A DNA stretch of 64,000 nt, from positions 1,718,571 to 1,782,570 of the forward strand of contig NZ_SAUF01000001.1 of NCBI RefSeq assembly GCF_004023665.1, in the 5' to 3' direction. The notes beneath the pieces were generated by a model that saw only the letters and a program-made list of their open reading frames with translations, was not told the origin of the DNA and ran no database searches. Positions 62,560 to 64,000 of the stretch are shown here, piece by piece. Position 1 is the first letter of the stretch; each line of letters starts with the position of its first letter. This DNA is from Afifella aestuarii (lineage in GTDB: Bacteria > Pseudomonadota > Alphaproteobacteria > Rhizobiales > Afifellaceae). The position numbers and the translations under genes are program-made.

Positions 62560-63349
62560 TTTTGGGGCGGCTCGCTTCGTAAAGCGCGATGGCTGCCGCA
62601 TTGGAGACGTTGAGACTTGCGATCGGCGGGCGTGTGGGAAGCCGCACGAGCCGATCGCATGTCGCAGCGGTTTTTTCACGCAGGCCTTTGCCTTCGGCGC
62701 CGAGCACGAGAACGGCGGGTTTCGGCACGGGCTTATCTCCGAGCGCGTCTGTGGCTTCTCCATCGAGCCCCAGAAGATGAAAGCCTGCATCGCGCAGTTC
62801 CTCCAACGCATTGGAGAGATTTCTCACCCGCACGATTTCGACATGTTCCAGCGCGCCGGAAGCGGTCTTCGCAAGAACGCCGGTCTCGGGCGGCGAATGG
62901 CGCGCTGTCATGATCAGGAAGCTCGCGCCGAAGGCGGCTGCAGAGCGAAGGACCGCGCCCACATTGTGCGGGTCCGTCACCTGATCGAGCGCGACGATCA
63001 TGTCGGCTCCGACGCAGTCCGATAGTTCCGGCTCGGGGAGGGGATCGCAGAAAAGCGCGACTCCTTGATGCACCGTGTCGGCGCCGAGGAGTTTGTCCAT
63101 CTCGCGGGTGGAGGAGGGCTCCGGCCATTCCATGTCGGGCGCGAGCCCTTTCAGCCGGTTGAGCGCATTGGCCGTTGCGACGAGGCGATGGATCTCTCTT
63201 TTGGGATTTTTCAAGGCTTCGCTGACGGCGTGAAAGCCGTAGATGACCGAAGGCGAATCGGCCGGGGGGGTGCGTGGGCTTCGTCGAGTGGGCCGTCCGC
63301 TCTTCTCGCCGGGGCGACGGCGCCTTCTCATATTCGTATCGTTGGACAT
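62552..63349 (-). CDS. rlmB: 23S rRNA 2'-O-methyltransferase RlmB (TrmH/SpoU family)
   Basis: 265 residues from the ATG at 63349. A basic N-terminus is followed by the substrate-binding domain (GFHAVSEALKNPKREIHRL) and the SPOUT motifs DPHNVGAVLRSAAAFGA, LVLGAEGKGLR and LNVSNAAAIALYE. It methylates G2251-type ribose of 23S rRNA. The location before tRNA-Tyr, tRNA-Gly and tuf is a common alphaproteobacterial order, on the opposite strand. Confidence 0.92.
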   Translation of the reverse strand: MSNDTNMRRRRRPGEKSGRPTRRSPRTPPADSPSVIYGFHAVSEALKNPKREIHRLVATANALNRLKGLAPDMEWPEPSSTREMDKLLGADTVHQGVALFCDPLPEPELSDCVGADMIVALDQVTDPHNVGAVLRSAAAFGASFLIMTARHSPPETGVLAKTASGALEHVEIVRVRNLSNALEELRDAGFHLLGLDGEATDALGDKPVPKPAVLVLGAEGKGLREKTAATCDRLVRLPTRPPIASLNVSNAAAIALYEASRPKSR

Positions 63350-63431
63350 CGCTTGCTTGCTCAATTTACCGGCTTCTCCCTTCGCACCGAACTTCAGGGA
63401 ATGGCAACGGTGGGCTTTCGTGTTGCGGGCG

Positions 63432-63460
63432 TTGACAGGCCGGGGCGCCACCTGCATATA
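63432..63460 (+). promoter_or_regulatory. Promoter of the tRNA-Tyr / tRNA-Gly / tuf unit
   Basis: TTGACA (63432-63437) and CATATA (63455-63460) with a 17-nt spacer, about 70 nt before tRNA-Tyr. The -35 hexamer is a perfect sigma-70 match, as expected for a strong stable-RNA promoter. Confidence 0.7.
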
Positions 63461-63529
63461 CGCCGCCACCGACGGTTTCGGTTGACCAACCGAGACCTCG
63501 CTTTCGCCAGTCGTTTCGACGGCCGCACC

Positions 63530-63614
63530 GGAGGGGTGCCCGAGTGGCTAAAGGGGACGGGCTGTAAACCCGTTGGCTATGCCTACGTTGGTTCGAATCC
63601 AACCCCCTCCACCA
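63530..63614 (+). tRNA. tRNA-Tyr (anticodon GUA)
   Basis: A class II tRNA of 85 nt with CCA encoded. Acceptor arms GGAGGGG and CCCCTCC; the anticodon loop CTGTAAA gives GTA; a long variable arm is present. Confidence 0.96.
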
Positions 63615-63633
63615 GCGGCCCGCGAAGCGCTGT

Positions 63634-63707
63634 GCGGGTATAGCTCAATGGTAGAGCAGCAGCCTTCCAAGCTGAATATGCGGGTTCGATTCCCGCTACC
63701 CGCTCCA
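63634..63707 (+). tRNA. tRNA-Gly (anticodon UCC)
   Basis: 74 nt with CCA encoded. Acceptor arms GCGGGTA and TACCCGC; the anticodon loop CTTCCAA gives TCC; the T-arm is GGTTCGATTCC. It is 19 nt after tRNA-Tyr and probably co-transcribed with it. Confidence 0.96.
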
Positions 63708-63954
63708 GATTTCGACAAGAGCCGAACCTGGACCCGCTTTCGCGTCGCGCATCGATTGCGTCGTGCGAAGATGGGTGCGTCACTTTGGGCTCTGCTGCGT
63801 GACTCCACCGAGATCCTGCCGCCTCATCTTTATGGCTTCTTGCCAGGATTGTCTTTGTCGCGTGCATGTGACGCACGGCCTCTTGCACCATCGCGCGGAC
63901 CATCGTACTAGGCGCGCCGAAAATCCCCGTCGAACTCAGCCTTGGTAGAGGGAA

Positions 63955-64000
63955 ATGGCAAAAGAGAAATTTTCGCGCACGAAGCCGCATGCGAACATCG
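63955..64000 (+). CDS. tuf: Elongation factor Tu, N-terminus only
   Basis: The first 15 codons (MAKEKFSRTKPHANI) match the start of EF-Tu; AGAGGGA precedes the ATG. The gene runs off the right edge. Its position after tRNA-Tyr and tRNA-Gly matches the tufB arrangement in many proteobacteria. Confidence 0.93.
   Translation, partial: MAKEKFSRTKPHANI

Noticed and set aside
1..64000. CRISPR arrays, prophage or insertion sequences
   Set aside because: No regularly spaced repeats, integrase, transposase or terminal repeats were seen, and tRNA genes show no adjacent integration.

Overview
This window looks like chromosome from a GC-rich alphaproteobacterium, most likely of the Hyphomicrobiales (Rhizobiales). 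The evidence is lineage-typical small genes (usg, a DUF3126 gene after cysE, a DUF6867-like gene in a liv operon, a BA14K gene, DUF2336, Omp25/31-type barrels), an EcfG-type general-stress promoter (GGAAC-N16-CGTT) and the rlmB / tRNA-Tyr / tRNA-Gly / tuf order at the right end. No insertion sequence, prophage, integrase or CRISPR array was seen, so this reads as ordinary core and shell chromosome.

Left part (1-18.4 kb): a truncated P1-family peptidase; a branched-chain amino-acid ABC transporter livHMGF plus a small membrane gene and livK, all on the minus strand; a tandem double-barrel outer membrane protein; a PcaD-like enol-lactonase; a plus-strand molybdo-hydroxylase maturation operon (MoxR ATPase, CoxE/VWA, two-piece XdhC, molybdopterin-binding/MocA fusion) with no hydroxylase structural genes in view; a cytochrome c; usg; a CueR-type regulator overlapping a second cytochrome c; radC and map; a CinA-type protein and gpt.

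Middle (18.4-42.4 kb): trkH, tRNA-Leu, a triple PRC-barrel envelope protein behind a near-perfect EcfG promoter, a flavin monooxygenase, a zinc-finger protein, an alpha/beta hydrolase, cysE-DUF3126, gamma-carbonic anhydrase, a LapG-like peptidase next to a tandem PilZ protein, rhomboid, CBS protein, hisI-folE, an IscU/SufU-like scaffold with yidD and thrS, an unrecognised three-repeat secreted protein, nitroreductase and flavin reductase, a degenerate CitE-like protein, DUF2336, nadK, cutA with a P-loop kinase, and a CHASE4-GGDEF-EAL protein.

Right part (42.4-64 kb): a TreS-like and an alpha-glucosidase-like GH13 pair, divergent from a GluR0-type ligand-gated channel with an unusual pore signature; an M20 amidohydrolase; a small lipoprotein; a full kdpFABCDE potassium system preceded by a 27-residue membrane ORF; a PQQ-type sugar dehydrogenase with a DUF2231 membrane partner; an iron alcohol dehydrogenase; tRNA-Thr; a His/Arg/Tyr-rich BA14K protein; rlmB; tRNA-Tyr, tRNA-Gly and the first codons of tuf.

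Themes: potassium (TrkH and Kdp), cyclic-di-GMP (PilZ, LapG-like, GGDEF-EAL), envelope and stress proteins, and metal-linked redox enzymes. The observations most worth following up are the channel with a non-TVGYGD filter, the orphan molybdo-hydroxylase maturation operon, the CueR/cytochrome c bicistron, the hairpin that buries the usg ribosome binding site, and palindromes that contain stop codons at three convergent gene junctions.
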